Positions 35,586-44,852 of a stretch of 64,000 nt of DNA are shown piece after piece. The stretch is from a bacterium. Lineage in GTDB: Bacteria > Bacillota > Clostridia > Oscillospirales > Oscillospiraceae. Where the stretch lies: positions 1 through 64,000 of the forward strand of contig JAQXJT010000031.1 in the NCBI GenBank assembly GCA_029009095.1, read 5' to 3'. A program made the translations under genes and the position numbers. Numbering within the stretch: the stretch's first letter is position 1; each line of letters begins with the position of its first letter. A model generated the notes under the pieces. It worked only from the letters and a program-made list of their open reading frames with translations. It was not told the origin of the DNA and ran no database searches.

Positions 35586-36464
35586 ATGGACACGAAAAAG
35601 TACGAAGTTTTTGCAAAAACGGTAGAATTGGGCTCCCTCACCCGGGCGGCGGAGGAGCTGGGGCTTACCCAGTCGGGGGTGAGCCACATTCTGGCGGCCA
35701 TGGAGGAGGAACTGGGCTTCACGCTGCTCAAGCGCAGCCGCGCGGGGGTGCGCCTCACCGCCGAGGGGGAGCAGCTGCTGCCCTGCATCCGGGAGATCGT
35801 GCGGCAGGAGGGGCTGCTGCGGGAGCGGGCCGCCTCCCTCCGGGGCGGGGTGTCCGGCACGGTGCGCATCGGCACCTTTACCAGCGTGGCTACCCACTGG
35901 CTGCCGGGGATGATGCAGTCCTTCCAGACGGCATACCCGGGGGTGGAATTCCGCCTCTTCAACGGGGACTACCACGATGTGGACGGCTGGCTTCGGGACG
36001 GCAGCGTGGATCTGGGCTTCGTGGCGCTGCCACTGTCGGACAAGGACTGGGAGTGCATCGTGCTGCGGGACGACCCGCTGCTGGCGGTGCTGCCCAAGGG
36101 CCACCCGCTGGCGGGGGGCGAGGTGTGCCGGGTGGAGGAGCTGGCCAGGGAGCCGTTCATCTCCCTGCTGGAGAGCTCGGATCACGATGCCCGCCGGGCG
36201 CTGGAGCAGTACGGGGCCAAGCCCAATGTGAAATACAGCACCAAAGACGACTATGCCGTGATGGCCATGGTGGGGCAGGGCATGGGCGTGAGCGTCATGC
36301 CCTCGCTGCTGCTGCGGGGGCACCAGGAAAACCTGGTGTGCCTCCCGCTCGCGCCCGCCTCCTCCCGCACGCTGGCGCTGGCGCTTCCCGCCGGGGAGAA
36401 GACCGGCCCGGCGGCCCGGCGTTTCGCGGAGTTCGCCGCGGAATGGGTGCGGGAGAACGGGTAA
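35586..36464 (+). CDS. LysR-family transcriptional regulator
   Basis: A 292-residue regulator: N-terminal winged helix (KYEVFAKTVELGSLTRAAEE and GLTQSGVSHILAAMEEELG at about residues 5-45), then a periplasmic-binding-like effector domain from about residue 90 (GTVRIGTFTSVATHWLPGMM). LysR proteins act as tetramers, often on divergent genes. The most likely target is the putP-type symporter 120 bp away; the effector is unknown. The start follows AGAGGG. Confidence 0.9.
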   Translation: MDTKKYEVFAKTVELGSLTRAAEELGLTQSGVSHILAAMEEELGFTLLKRSRAGVRLTAEGEQLLPCIREIVRQEGLLRERAASLRGGVSGTVRIGTFTSVATHWLPGMMQSFQTAYPGVEFRLFNGDYHDVDGWLRDGSVDLGFVALPLSDKDWECIVLRDDPLLAVLPKGHPLAGGEVCRVEELAREPFISLLESSDHDARRALEQYGAKPNVKYSTKDDYAVMAMVGQGMGVSVMPSLLLRGHQENLVCLPLAPASSRTLALALPAGEKTGPAARRFAEFAAEWVRENG

Positions 36465-36492
36465 TTTTCCCTGCAATTTAAGGCGTTCTGTC

Positions 36493-36521
36493 TTGCAATG
36501 GGTTGCAGGGCATGATATAAT
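36493..36521 (+). promoter_or_regulatory. promoter of the peptide-type ABC operon
   Basis: TTGCAA, 17 nt, TATAAT at 36516-36521. It overlaps an imperfect CCTGCAA...TTGCAGG inverted repeat (36470-36510), a possible operator. The leader to 36656 has a CCGCC/GGCGG stem. Confidence 0.65.
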
Positions 36522-36656
36522 GTATCAGCTTTTTGTAGCCGCCGCCGAAAGGCGGTGGAAAAGAGACGCTGCGCGGACTGCGCGCGGCATGAAATTTGTG
36601 AACCAAGGCTGTGAAGAGCCCTGTTCAAATCAAAAAATCTCATAGGAGGAAAAAAG

Positions 36657-38837
36657 ATGAAGAAGTTCTTCGCACTGCTTCTCGCTCTGTCCATGGTTCT
36701 CAGCCTGGTCGCCTGCGGAAGCACCAAGAAGGCCGAAGAGACGCCCGCTCCCGTCGAGGAGACGCCCGCCGCCGAGCCTGTCGAAGAAACGCCCGCCGCG
36801 GAGCCTGTGGCTGTCCCCGGCCCCGACGCCACCGACGAGGAGATCTACGACTACGTCCTGGGCGACTACTACGAGGCCTACACCAAGGCTCTCGAGAGCA
36901 TGGACATCTCTGAGCGCTACGCTCTCGAGGCCATTGCCGAGGCCAAGCTGCTCCAGGCCAGCGTGATGCAGCCCAGCACCGCCAGAGGCGGCGCCTACCG
37001 CATCGGCCGCACCGTGCCCAGAAGCGCCAGCACCGTGCTCTGGGGCAACGACGAGGATCGGCAGCACTACCTGATGGTGACCACCGAACCCATCACCACC
37101 GAGGACTACAACGCCATCAAGACCCTGTGGAACGAGGCCCCCGACGCCGAGACCTATGTGGCCAACACCAAGGCCTACCTGGCCGACAAGGGCTACGAGC
37201 TCAAGGACGAGTACCAGTATCCCCAGAGCGCCGATCCCCAGACCTGGGACGTGCTGGGCACCTACCTGCAGGCCGACGCCGAGGCTCTGGTGCAGACCTA
37301 TGAGGGTCTGATGGAGTACGACCAGAAGAACGTCCTGCAGCCCGCTCTGGCCGAGAGCTACACCGCCAACGAGGAAATGACCGTCTTCACCTTCAAGCTC
37401 CGCGAGGGTGTCAAGTGGGTCGACTCCCAGGGCCGTGAGATCGGCGAGGTCACCGCTGACGACTGGGTGGCCGGCATGCAGCACATGCTGGACGCGCAGG
37501 CCGGCCTTGAGTGGCTAGTGGACGGCGTCATCGAGGGCGCCAGCGAGTACATGAACGGCGAGACCACCGATTTCGCCACCGTCGGCGTCAAGGCGCTGGA
37601 CGACTACACCCTGGAGTACACTCTCACCGAGCCCACTCCCTACTTCATGACCATGCTGGGCTACAGCATCTTTGCTCCCATGAACCGCGCTTACTTCCTG
37701 GCCCAGGGCGGCGCCTTCGGCGTTGCCGAGTTTGCTGAGGCCAAGGAGAAGGCCACCTACACCTACGGCACCGGCCCCGACACCATCGCCTACAACGGTC
37801 CCTTCCTGATCACCAGCTTCACCGAGAAGAACACCATGGTCTTCTCCGCCAACCCCACCTACTACGCTCCCGAGAAGATGGGCGTGCACAGCCTGGTCTG
37901 GAAGTTTGACGACGGCACCGACGCCACCAAGACCTACAACGACATGAAGGCCGGCGATATCGACGCTGCCGGTCTGAACACCTCCACCATGGAGATCGCC
38001 AAGGAAGACGGCCTGTTTGACGACTACGCCGCCGTTTCCGAGACCGACGCCACCAGCTTCGTTGCCTGGCTGAACGTCAACCGCAAGGCCTACGCCAACT
38101 ACAACGACTCCACTCTCGGCGTCTCCGAGCAGACCGACGAGATGAAGGAGCTGGTCCGCGCTGCCATGCTGAACGTGCACTTCCGCCGCGCTGTGCACTA
38201 CGCCATCGACCGCGCCACCGCCAACGCCCAGCGCCGCGGCGAGGATCTGAAGTACAACTCCCTCATCAACGCCTACGTTCCCGGCAACTTCGTCTACCTG
38301 GAGCATGATGTGACCGTGGACATCAACGGCACCGCCACCACCTTCCCCGCCGGCACCGCCTACGGCGAGATCCGCCAGGCTCAGCTGGAGGCCGACGGCA
38401 GCCACATCAAGGCGTTCGACGCCGAGACCGGCCTGGGCACCGGCTTTGACGGCTGGTACAACCCCGAGGTCGCTGCCAAAGAGCTGGCCATCGCTGTGGA
38501 AGAGCTGAAGGCTCAGGGCTATGAGATCACCGCGGAGAACCCCGTGCACCTGGATCTGGCCAACTACTCCGGCTCCGAGCCCTTCAAGAACGAGGGCCAG
38601 GCCTACAAGAAGAGCATCGAGGCCGCTCTGGGCGGACTGGTCGTTGTGGACATCGTCCCCTACGAGACCGCTCAGGACTGGTATGACGCCACCTACTATC
38701 CCAACACCGGCGCCGAGATGAACTACGACATCGGCACCAACGGCGGCTGGGGCCCCGACTACGGCGATCCCAAGAGCTACCTGGATACCATGCTGCCCGG
38801 CGGCAACGGTATGACCAAGAGCTTCGGACTGTTCTAA
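36657..38837 (+). CDS. oppA: ABC transporter substrate-binding lipoprotein, peptide type
   Basis: Extracellular solute-binding protein (family 5), which delivers oligopeptides to the permease. The 726-residue product has a signal peptide with lipobox VACGS (Cys about 20), a linker with two ETPAAEPV repeats (residues about 32-56), an extra helical region to about 200, then the family 5 body: LAESYTANEEMTVFTFKLRE near 235 and RRAVHYAIDRATANAQRRG near 510. It ends with GWGPDYGDPKSYLDTMLPGG, a place where OppA-type proteins usually go on for 80-100 more residues. The start has AGGAGG upstream. Codon use is strongly biased, as for a highly expressed gene. Confidence 0.88.
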   Translation: MKKFFALLLALSMVLSLVACGSTKKAEETPAPVEETPAAEPVEETPAAEPVAVPGPDATDEEIYDYVLGDYYEAYTKALESMDISERYALEAIAEAKLLQASVMQPSTARGGAYRIGRTVPRSASTVLWGNDEDRQHYLMVTTEPITTEDYNAIKTLWNEAPDAETYVANTKAYLADKGYELKDEYQYPQSADPQTWDVLGTYLQADAEALVQTYEGLMEYDQKNVLQPALAESYTANEEMTVFTFKLREGVKWVDSQGREIGEVTADDWVAGMQHMLDAQAGLEWLVDGVIEGASEYMNGETTDFATVGVKALDDYTLEYTLTEPTPYFMTMLGYSIFAPMNRAYFLAQGGAFGVAEFAEAKEKATYTYGTGPDTIAYNGPFLITSFTEKNTMVFSANPTYYAPEKMGVHSLVWKFDDGTDATKTYNDMKAGDIDAAGLNTSTMEIAKEDGLFDDYAAVSETDATSFVAWLNVNRKAYANYNDSTLGVSEQTDEMKELVRAAMLNVHFRRAVHYAIDRATANAQRRGEDLKYNSLINAYVPGNFVYLEHDVTVDINGTATTFPAGTAYGEIRQAQLEADGSHIKAFDAETGLGTGFDGWYNPEVAAKELAIAVEELKAQGYEITAENPVHLDLANYSGSEPFKNEGQAYKKSIEAALGGLVVVDIVPYETAQDWYDATYYPNTGAEMNYDIGTNGGWGPDYGDPKSYLDTMLPGGNGMTKSFGLF

Positions 38838-38885
38838 GTCGTCCTTTTGTTCCCATGGCGGGGTGTGAGGCCCCGCATCAGCGGG

Positions 38886-38916
38886 GGGGCCGGATTGATC
38901 GCGATCCGGCCCCTTT
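38886..38916 (+). terminator. terminator-like hairpin after oppA
   Basis: GGGGCCGGAT (38886-38895) pairs with ATCCGGCCCC (38904-38913), followed by only TTTG. Partial termination here would give more binding protein than permease. Confidence 0.55.
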
Positions 38917-38930
38917 GCCCCACTTTCTTT

Positions 38931-39048
38931 CATGTCATGCTGAGGAGCCCTCTTTGGAGGGCGACGGCACATCCGGAAAACACAGCCGGTTTTGGCAGAG
39001 TGCAAACGGGCGGTTCTTTGGGAAAAGAGGATTCCTCAGTTTGACATG
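38931..39048. repeat. 118-bp element with 27-nt inverted ends
   Basis: The left arm from 38931 (CATGTCATGCTGAGGA...) matches the reverse complement of the right arm ending at 39048 at about 22 of 27 bases (14 of the outer 16). The inside has no ORF. It looks like a dispersed palindromic or MITE-like repeat in the 332-bp oppA-oppB gap; the rest of the gap (39049-39169) shows no convincing promoter. Confidence 0.6.
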
Positions 39049-39169
39049 TAAGATCTGACCCAAAGCAGGGGTACACTGCTCCCACCGCAGGGCACGGCGC
39101 TGCGCCGTTTCCTTCGGAGACTATATAAATATCGAAGCTGCCACCCGGCGGCAAAGCGAGAGTGGTATT

Positions 39170-40741
39170 ATGACGAAATATGTAATCAACAGGCTGATAC
39201 GCGGACTGATCTCCGTGGCGGTCATGGTGATCATCGTGATGGTGATGATCTTTACCCTGATGGACCGCCAGCTGATCTTTGCCGCCGACCCTGTCTTCAG
39301 CAAGCAGGTGCACAACTCCCGCACCACCTATCAGTACCGGAAGTGGGAGGAGTACGGGTATTTGGACTATGTGACCTTTGCCGACTATCTGCTCCAGCAG
39401 ACCAGAAGCGGCGTCATCGACGAGGAGACCCGCGCTAAGGCCGTGACGCTGGGCCGCACCCCGGAGCAGGACTCCGACCTCACCGCCCAATATGTGGCCG
39501 AGTTCACGGACTACTACCGTTCCAGGGGTTACGAGGTCACCCGCATGGACACGGTCATGAACGGGCGGAAGGTGGCCAACGGCGGGCAGGCGGTGCTCTT
39601 TGCCGCCAAGGACAAGCCCATCTGGAACCGGGCGGTCCGCTACTTCACCCACATCTTCGTTTTTGACAACATCCACCGGGTGGAGGAGGATGTGGGAGAG
39701 CGGAAGCTCACCTTTACGCTCTACGACCCGGTGTACGGCGGCAAGAAGTTCTCCCCCGCCATTATGGGCAACGGGACGCTGCACCGCTACCTGCTCTACT
39801 GCGACAACCGCTTCCCCTACATCCACCAGAACTTCCTGACCATCAACCTGGGCAAGTCTTTCGTGGTCAATCAGGGCGTGGACGTCTTTGAGACCATGAC
39901 GCGCAGCCAGGGCGCCTATATCCCCTCCACCATCACCTACCCCACGGGGCTCACGGAGGTCAGCGCCGACGATCTGCACACGGCCACCTATGTGGCCGGC
40001 TCCCTGAAGGCCGGCGAGCTGCTCTTCGGCAGCCGCTACACCGATGACTATACCCAGACCGTCACGGTCAAGGGCGGCCGCTCCAAGATGGGCTACTCCT
40101 TCATCTTCGGCATCTTCGCCGTGGCGCTGGCCTACCTGCTGGGCCTGCCGCTGGGCGTGCTGATGGCGCTGAAGGCCGACAAGCTGATCGACAAGATCGG
40201 CACCTTCTACATCATCTTCGTCACCGCCGTGCCCAGTCTGTCCTATATCTTTATGGTCAAGACACTGGGCTATGCCATGGGCATCCCCACCTCTTTCGAT
40301 CTGGAGTCGAGCAACAAGATGATGTACCTTCTGCCCATCATCTCCCTGGCCATCCCCTCCGTCGCCCGGCTCATGCGCTGGATGCGCCGGTACATGATCG
40401 ACCAGCGGAACTCCGACTATGTGAAGTTCGCCCGTTCCAACGGTCTGGGCGAGGGCGAGATCTTCACCAAGCACATTATGCGCAATGCCGTGGTGCCCAT
40501 CGTGCAGGGCATCCCCGCCAGCATCCTCTTCAGTCTGGTGGGCGCGTTCTATACCGAGAAAGTCTATGCCATCCCCGGCACCGGCGGATTGATGGTAACG
40601 GCCATCCAGACCTACGACAATAATGTGATCGTGGGCGTGTGCCTGTTCTACGGCCTGCTCAGCGTGGTCTCCCTGATCCTGGGCGACGTGCTGATGGCGG
40701 CGGTGGATCCGCGGATCAGCTTCAATACGAAAGCCAGGTGA
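39170..40741 (+). CDS. oppB: peptide-type ABC permease with large outward loop
   Basis: Inner-membrane permease of the OppB/DppB class. Of the 523 residues, TM1 is at about 10-32 and TM2 only begins near residue 305 (YSFIFGIFAVALAYLLGLPL), leaving about 270 residues outside the cell against roughly 70 in E. coli OppB. The rest is canonical: five further helices and the ATPase-docking EAA loop (DYVKFARSNGLGEGEIFTKH, near 420-440). The ribosome site is weak (GCGAGAG). The loop is read with the same codon bias as the rest. Confidence 0.88.
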   Translation: MTKYVINRLIRGLISVAVMVIIVMVMIFTLMDRQLIFAADPVFSKQVHNSRTTYQYRKWEEYGYLDYVTFADYLLQQTRSGVIDEETRAKAVTLGRTPEQDSDLTAQYVAEFTDYYRSRGYEVTRMDTVMNGRKVANGGQAVLFAAKDKPIWNRAVRYFTHIFVFDNIHRVEEDVGERKLTFTLYDPVYGGKKFSPAIMGNGTLHRYLLYCDNRFPYIHQNFLTINLGKSFVVNQGVDVFETMTRSQGAYIPSTITYPTGLTEVSADDLHTATYVAGSLKAGELLFGSRYTDDYTQTVTVKGGRSKMGYSFIFGIFAVALAYLLGLPLGVLMALKADKLIDKIGTFYIIFVTAVPSLSYIFMVKTLGYAMGIPTSFDLESSNKMMYLLPIISLAIPSVARLMRWMRRYMIDQRNSDYVKFARSNGLGEGEIFTKHIMRNAVVPIVQGIPASILFSLVGAFYTEKVYAIPGTGGLMVTAIQTYDNNVIVGVCLFYGLLSVVSLILGDVLMAAVDPRISFNTKAR

Positions 40742-40746
40742 GCCAT

Positions 40747-41724
40747 ATGAACGACAATTTCATCAAAGTTGACGACCTGGGGCTCAGCGAGGAGGAGCTG
40801 TTCTCCTGGCATCCCAACGACAGTCTGGAAGCCGAGAAGATCACCGCGCCCCGCTACTCCTACTGGAAGAGCGTGTTCCGGGTGTTTTTCAAGAAGAAGA
40901 TCAATGTGTTCGTGCTGCTGTTGCTGGCTTTCGTGATCGTGTTCGCCTTCGTCTACCCCGTATTCTCGGGCTACGATGAGTTTGAAAACCTCATGGACAG
41001 CTCTGCCAAGCACCTGACGCCCGCGGCCGCCATGGCCAAGTTCGGCTACAATATCCACTGGATCCTGGGCGCGGGCGCCTCCGGCAACTCCACCTTCGAC
41101 GCGGTCTGGGAGGGCGCCCGGGTGTCCATCGCCCTGGCGCTGGTCTGCGCCACCATCAACATGACCGTGGGCGTCCTGGCCGGAGCTCTCTGGGGCTACT
41201 CCAAGCGGGGCGACAAGATCATGTTGGAGGTCTACAACGTGGTGGGCAACATCCCCTACCAGCTGCTGTGCTCCGTGCTGGTGCTGATCTTCCGGCCCAA
41301 GTTCTGGACCATGGTCTTTGCCCTGACCATCACCGGCTGGCTGGCCATCGCCCACTTCTTCCGTACCCAGGTGCTGATCATCCGCGACAGGGAGTACAAT
41401 CTGGCCTCCCGCTGCCTGGGCACCCCCACCATGCGCATCGCCACCAAGAACCTGCTGCCGTTCCTGACCTCCATCATCGTCACCCAGGCGGCGGTGGAGA
41501 TCCCCTCCTACATTGGCATGGAGGTTTTCCTCTCCTTCATCGGCCTGGGCCTGACCCAGACCACCCTCGGCAAGCTGATCACCAACGCGCAGAGCGCCAT
41601 GCTCACTCCCGGCTGGGAGATGGAGTTCTGGAGCCCTGTCATTCTCGCCTCCATCATCGCCATCGTACTGTATGTGGCCGGTCAGAATCTGGGCGACGCT
41701 TCCGACCCCAGAACGCATATGTGA
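40747..41724 (+). CDS. oppC: peptide-type ABC permease, OppC class
   Basis: The partner permease, 325 residues, of normal length. A cytoplasmic N-terminal part of about 50 residues leads to TM1 (INVFVLLLLAFVIVFAFVYP); the other helices and the EAA loop (EYNLASRCLGTPTMRIATKN, about 215-235) follow. Start at 40747, 5 bp after the oppB stop; the longer frame from 40639 runs through oppB. Same operon. Confidence 0.92.
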   Translation: MNDNFIKVDDLGLSEEELFSWHPNDSLEAEKITAPRYSYWKSVFRVFFKKKINVFVLLLLAFVIVFAFVYPVFSGYDEFENLMDSSAKHLTPAAAMAKFGYNIHWILGAGASGNSTFDAVWEGARVSIALALVCATINMTVGVLAGALWGYSKRGDKIMLEVYNVVGNIPYQLLCSVLVLIFRPKFWTMVFALTITGWLAIAHFFRTQVLIIRDREYNLASRCLGTPTMRIATKNLLPFLTSIIVTQAAVEIPSYIGMEVFLSFIGLGLTQTTLGKLITNAQSAMLTPGWEMEFWSPVILASIIAIVLYVAGQNLGDASDPRTHM

Positions 41725-41732
41725 GGTAGACT

Positions 41733-43481
41733 ATGGAAGAGAAAAAGATATTACTGTCCGTAAAGGACCTGGTGGTCAAGTTCCGCGTCCGCGGCCGGGT
41801 GCTCACCGCCATCCGCGGGGTGTCGCTGGACATCTATGAGAACGAGTCCATTGCCATCGTGGGCGAGTCCGGCTCCGGCAAGTCCGTGCTGACCAAAACC
41901 TTCTCCGGCATGACCGACGAGAACGGCTTTATCGAGCGGGGCACGATCACCTTCCAGGATGATCTGCTCTCCGACGTCGCCATCCCCAACAACGACGGCA
42001 CCCGCGCCGCCGTGGCCGAGGTGAAAAAAGCGCTGGACGCCATCGCCCCGCTGGCCTTCGGCGCAGAGACGGAGAAAAAGCGCATCGAGCTGGAGAGTGA
42101 GAAGAAGCGCCGCGCCACGCTCAGCGAAGAGGAAGAAGAGAGTTACCGCCAGCAGCTGGAAGAGCTTCGTTTCCGCCGCACGGAGGAGTTCAACCGCCGC
42201 CAGACGCTGGACAGCAGGCGGGAAAAGGAGGCCTACCGGGCTTCCGGGGCCGCCATCCGGCGGATGGACGAGCAGATCAAGGCGCTGGAGAAGCAGCGGG
42301 GAGAGGCGATCCGCCGCCACAGCGCCGAAGCGTCCGGGGATACCGCCTGGCAGGAGAGCTACCGCCGGAGAAAGGCGGAGCTGGACGAGCGCTACCAAAA
42401 GGAGACCGCCCGGCCCATCACCGCGGAAATGAGCGAGCAGAACGGGATGCTGGCCCGGGAAGTGGTCATGTCCCTCGACGGACTCAAACCCTGGAAGCGC
42501 CGCAAGGCCAGGAAGAAGCTGCTGGACGCTCTCCGGGACGCCATGCGTCTGGGCGTGGATCTTGCCGACGGCGGGCAGCGCCGCTCGGTCTTTGAGACGG
42601 TGGCCTTCCATGTGGCCTTCGTGGGCGAGGACGAGAAGGAGCTGCGGGGCCGCAAGACCTGGAATTTGGCCAATATGAAGGACAAGAATGACTGGCTGAA
42701 GGTGCGCGGCACCCGGATCGCCACCATTTTCCAGGATCCCATGACCTCGCTGAACCCCATCCTCACCATCGGCAAGCAGATCACCTCCGTGATCATGAAG
42801 CACCAGAACTGCTCCGAGGCCGAGGCCCGGAACCGTGCGCTGGAGCTGATGCTCAAGGTGGGCATCCCCAACGCCGAGAGCCGCTTTGACGACTATCCCT
42901 TCCAGTACTCCGGCGGTATGCGCCAGCGGGTGGTCATCGCCATCGCCCTCTCCTGCCAGCCCAAGATCCTCATCTGCGACGAGCCCACCACGGCGCTGGA
43001 TGTGACCATTCAGGCGCAGATCCTGAAGCTCATCAAGGATCTGCAGAAGGAATTCAAATACACCATCGTCTTTATCACCCACGACCTGGGCGTGGTGGCC
43101 AATGTGGCCGACCGGGTGGCGGTGCTTTACGCTGGGCAGATCGTGGAGCTGGGCACCGTGGAGGAGGTCTTTTACGACCCCCGCCATCCCTACACCTGGG
43201 CCATGCTGTCCTCCCTGCCCCAGCTGGCGCAGCGCAACACCCAGCTCTATTCCATCACCGGCACACCCCCGTCCCTCTATAACGAGATCGTGGGCGACCC
43301 CTTCGCCCCCCGCAACCCCTACTGCCTGACCATCGACACACTCAAGGATCCCCCCATGTTCCGGATCAGCGAGACACACTTCGCCAAGACCTGGCTGCTG
43401 GATCCAAGAGCGCCCAGGGTGGAAAAGCCCGAGGCCATTCAGAACCTCCATGAGAAGCTCATGGCTGCGTTCAATATTTAA
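41733..43481 (+). CDS. oppD: peptide-type ABC ATPase with ~225-residue coiled-coil insert
   Basis: OppD-class ATPase that powers the importer. Walker A GESGSGKS is at residues 44-51, but the Q-loop ([13 protein letters not shown]) comes only at about residue 334, roughly 285 residues later instead of about 60. The extra part (about 75-310) is highly charged, with a long Glu/Lys/Arg-rich predicted coiled coil at about 110-235. After it come the signature YSGGMRQR (about 393), Walker [13 protein letters not shown] and the oligopeptide-type C-terminal domain; its usual Cys motif for a Fe-S cluster is reduced to single Cys. Length 582 against about 330-340 usually. The frame is continuous. Confidence 0.9.
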   Translation: MEEKKILLSVKDLVVKFRVRGRVLTAIRGVSLDIYENESIAIVGESGSGKSVLTKTFSGMTDENGFIERGTITFQDDLLSDVAIPNNDGTRAAVAEVKKALDAIAPLAFGAETEKKRIELESEKKRRATLSEEEEESYRQQLEELRFRRTEEFNRRQTLDSRREKEAYRASGAAIRRMDEQIKALEKQRGEAIRRHSAEASGDTAWQESYRRRKAELDERYQKETARPITAEMSEQNGMLAREVVMSLDGLKPWKRRKARKKLLDALRDAMRLGVDLADGGQRRSVFETVAFHVAFVGEDEKELRGRKTWNLANMKDKNDWLKVRGTRIATIFQDPMTSLNPILTIGKQITSVIMKHQNCSEAEARNRALELMLKVGIPNAESRFDDYPFQYSGGMRQRVVIAIALSCQPKILICDEPTTALDVTIQAQILKLIKDLQKEFKYTIVFITHDLGVVANVADRVAVLYAGQIVELGTVEEVFYDPRHPYTWAMLSSLPQLAQRNTQLYSITGTPPSLYNEIVGDPFAPRNPYCLTIDTLKDPPMFRISETHFAKTWLLDPRAPRVEKPEAIQNLHEKLMAAFNI

Positions 43482-43499
43482 GGACAGGAGATGATCGAC

Positions 43500-44804
43500 G
43501 TGGCAAAAGAAACCATGAACAGCGATGCCGCCACGCGGCATCTCCCGGAGCACGGCCCTCTGGACGAAAACGGCCGCGAGATCCTGCTGACGCTGAAAAA
43601 TGTGGACATCACCTTCGGCAAGGGTGAGAACGCCGTCAAGGCGGTGAAAAACGCCAGCTTCAACATTTATAAGGGCGAGACCTTCTCGCTGGTGGGCGAG
43701 TCAGGCTCCGGCAAGACCACCATCGGCCGGGCGGTCATCCGCGTAAATCCTCTGGCCGCCGGCGAGATCCTCTACAAGGGCGTGCGCATCTCCGGCAACA
43801 TCCCCTCCGCCCTGGACCGGGAGGTCATCCGTAACATCCAGATGGTGTTTCAGGACCCCACCGCCTCGCTGAACGAGCGGGCCACCGTGGACTACATCAT
43901 CTCCGAGGGACTTTATAACTTCCACCTCTTTGAAGACGAGGCCGACCGGGTGCGGAAGGTGGAGAACATGATCAACGAGGTGGGCCTGCTCCCCGAGCAC
44001 CTGACCCGTTACCCCCACGAGTTCTCCGGCGGTCAGCGCCAGCGTATCGGTCTGGCCCGGGCCATGGTCATGGAGCCGGAGCTGGTGGTGGCCGACGAGC
44101 CTATCTCCGCCCTGGATGTGTCCATCCGCGCCCAGGTGCTGAATTTGCTCAAGAAGTTCCAGGCGGAGAAGGGCGTCAGCTACCTTTTCATCGCCCACGA
44201 CCTCTCCATCGTCCGCTTCATCTCCGACAGGATCGCCGTGATCTACAAGGGCGACATCGTGGAGATCGCCGAGGCGGAGGAGCTGTTCCAGTACCCCCTG
44301 CACCCCTACACCCGCTCGCTGATCTCCGCCATCCCCATCCCCGACCCCCAGTTGGAGAAGAACAAGGTGCTCTTTACCTACGACCCCGCCATCCACGACT
44401 ACTCCGAGGACAAGCCCGAGATGGTGTGCATCGGCCACGAGCACTATGTCTACGGCAACAGGAAGGAGATCGAGGAATACCGGGCCGTCCGGGACAGGGG
44501 CGAGCCTATCAAGAGCGTCACCATCCGGGGGGTCAACGCCCCCGAGGACGCGGGCGAGGGCGTGGAGCAGCAGATCATCCCCCATGTGGAGATCACCACC
44601 CCCGTCCACGACACGGGCAGCGTGTGGTACACCATCCTCTCGTTCCTCCTGCCCCTGCTGGGTCTGGCAGGAGCGGCAGTGTTCAGGCACTTCCACTTCT
44701 ATCAGAACTATAAGGCCTGCCGCAAGGGCGCCCTGTGGGGCTTCGCCGTGCTGCTGGCGGTGATCGTGATATTTCTTATCTTCATCGGGCTTGCCCTGTT
44801 GTAG
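43500..44804 (+). CDS. oppF: peptide-type ABC ATPase with C-terminal membrane domain
   Basis: OppF-class ATPase, second motor subunit. Walker A GESGSGKT at about 65-72, Q-loop [15 protein letters not shown], signature FSGGQRQR, Walker [13 protein letters not shown], and switch His in IAHDLSIV are intact. After a usual end near residue 330 there is a spacer and then about 60 residues with two membrane helices (about 373-434), joined by [20 protein letters not shown]; this loop pattern resembles membrane domains of small zinc-ribbon proteins in Firmicutes. A GTG at 43500 has AGGAG 9 nt upstream; the ATG at 43491 is too close to it. Confidence 0.9.
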   Translation: MAKETMNSDAATRHLPEHGPLDENGREILLTLKNVDITFGKGENAVKAVKNASFNIYKGETFSLVGESGSGKTTIGRAVIRVNPLAAGEILYKGVRISGNIPSALDREVIRNIQMVFQDPTASLNERATVDYIISEGLYNFHLFEDEADRVRKVENMINEVGLLPEHLTRYPHEFSGGQRQRIGLARAMVMEPELVVADEPISALDVSIRAQVLNLLKKFQAEKGVSYLFIAHDLSIVRFISDRIAVIYKGDIVEIAEAEELFQYPLHPYTRSLISAIPIPDPQLEKNKVLFTYDPAIHDYSEDKPEMVCIGHEHYVYGNRKEIEEYRAVRDRGEPIKSVTIRGVNAPEDAGEGVEQQIIPHVEITTPVHDTGSVWYTILSFLLPLLGLAGAAVFRHFHFYQNYKACRKGALWGFAVLLAVIVIFLIFIGLALL

Positions 44805-44815
44805 GCGGCCCCGGA

Positions 44816-44852
44816 GAGGGTGGGCGCGAAAGCGCCCACCCTCATTCTTTTT
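44816..44852 (+). terminator. terminator of the peptide ABC operon
   Basis: GAGGGTGGGCGC and GCGCCCACCCTC pair perfectly around a GAAA tetraloop, followed by ATTCTTTTT. Confidence 0.9.
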
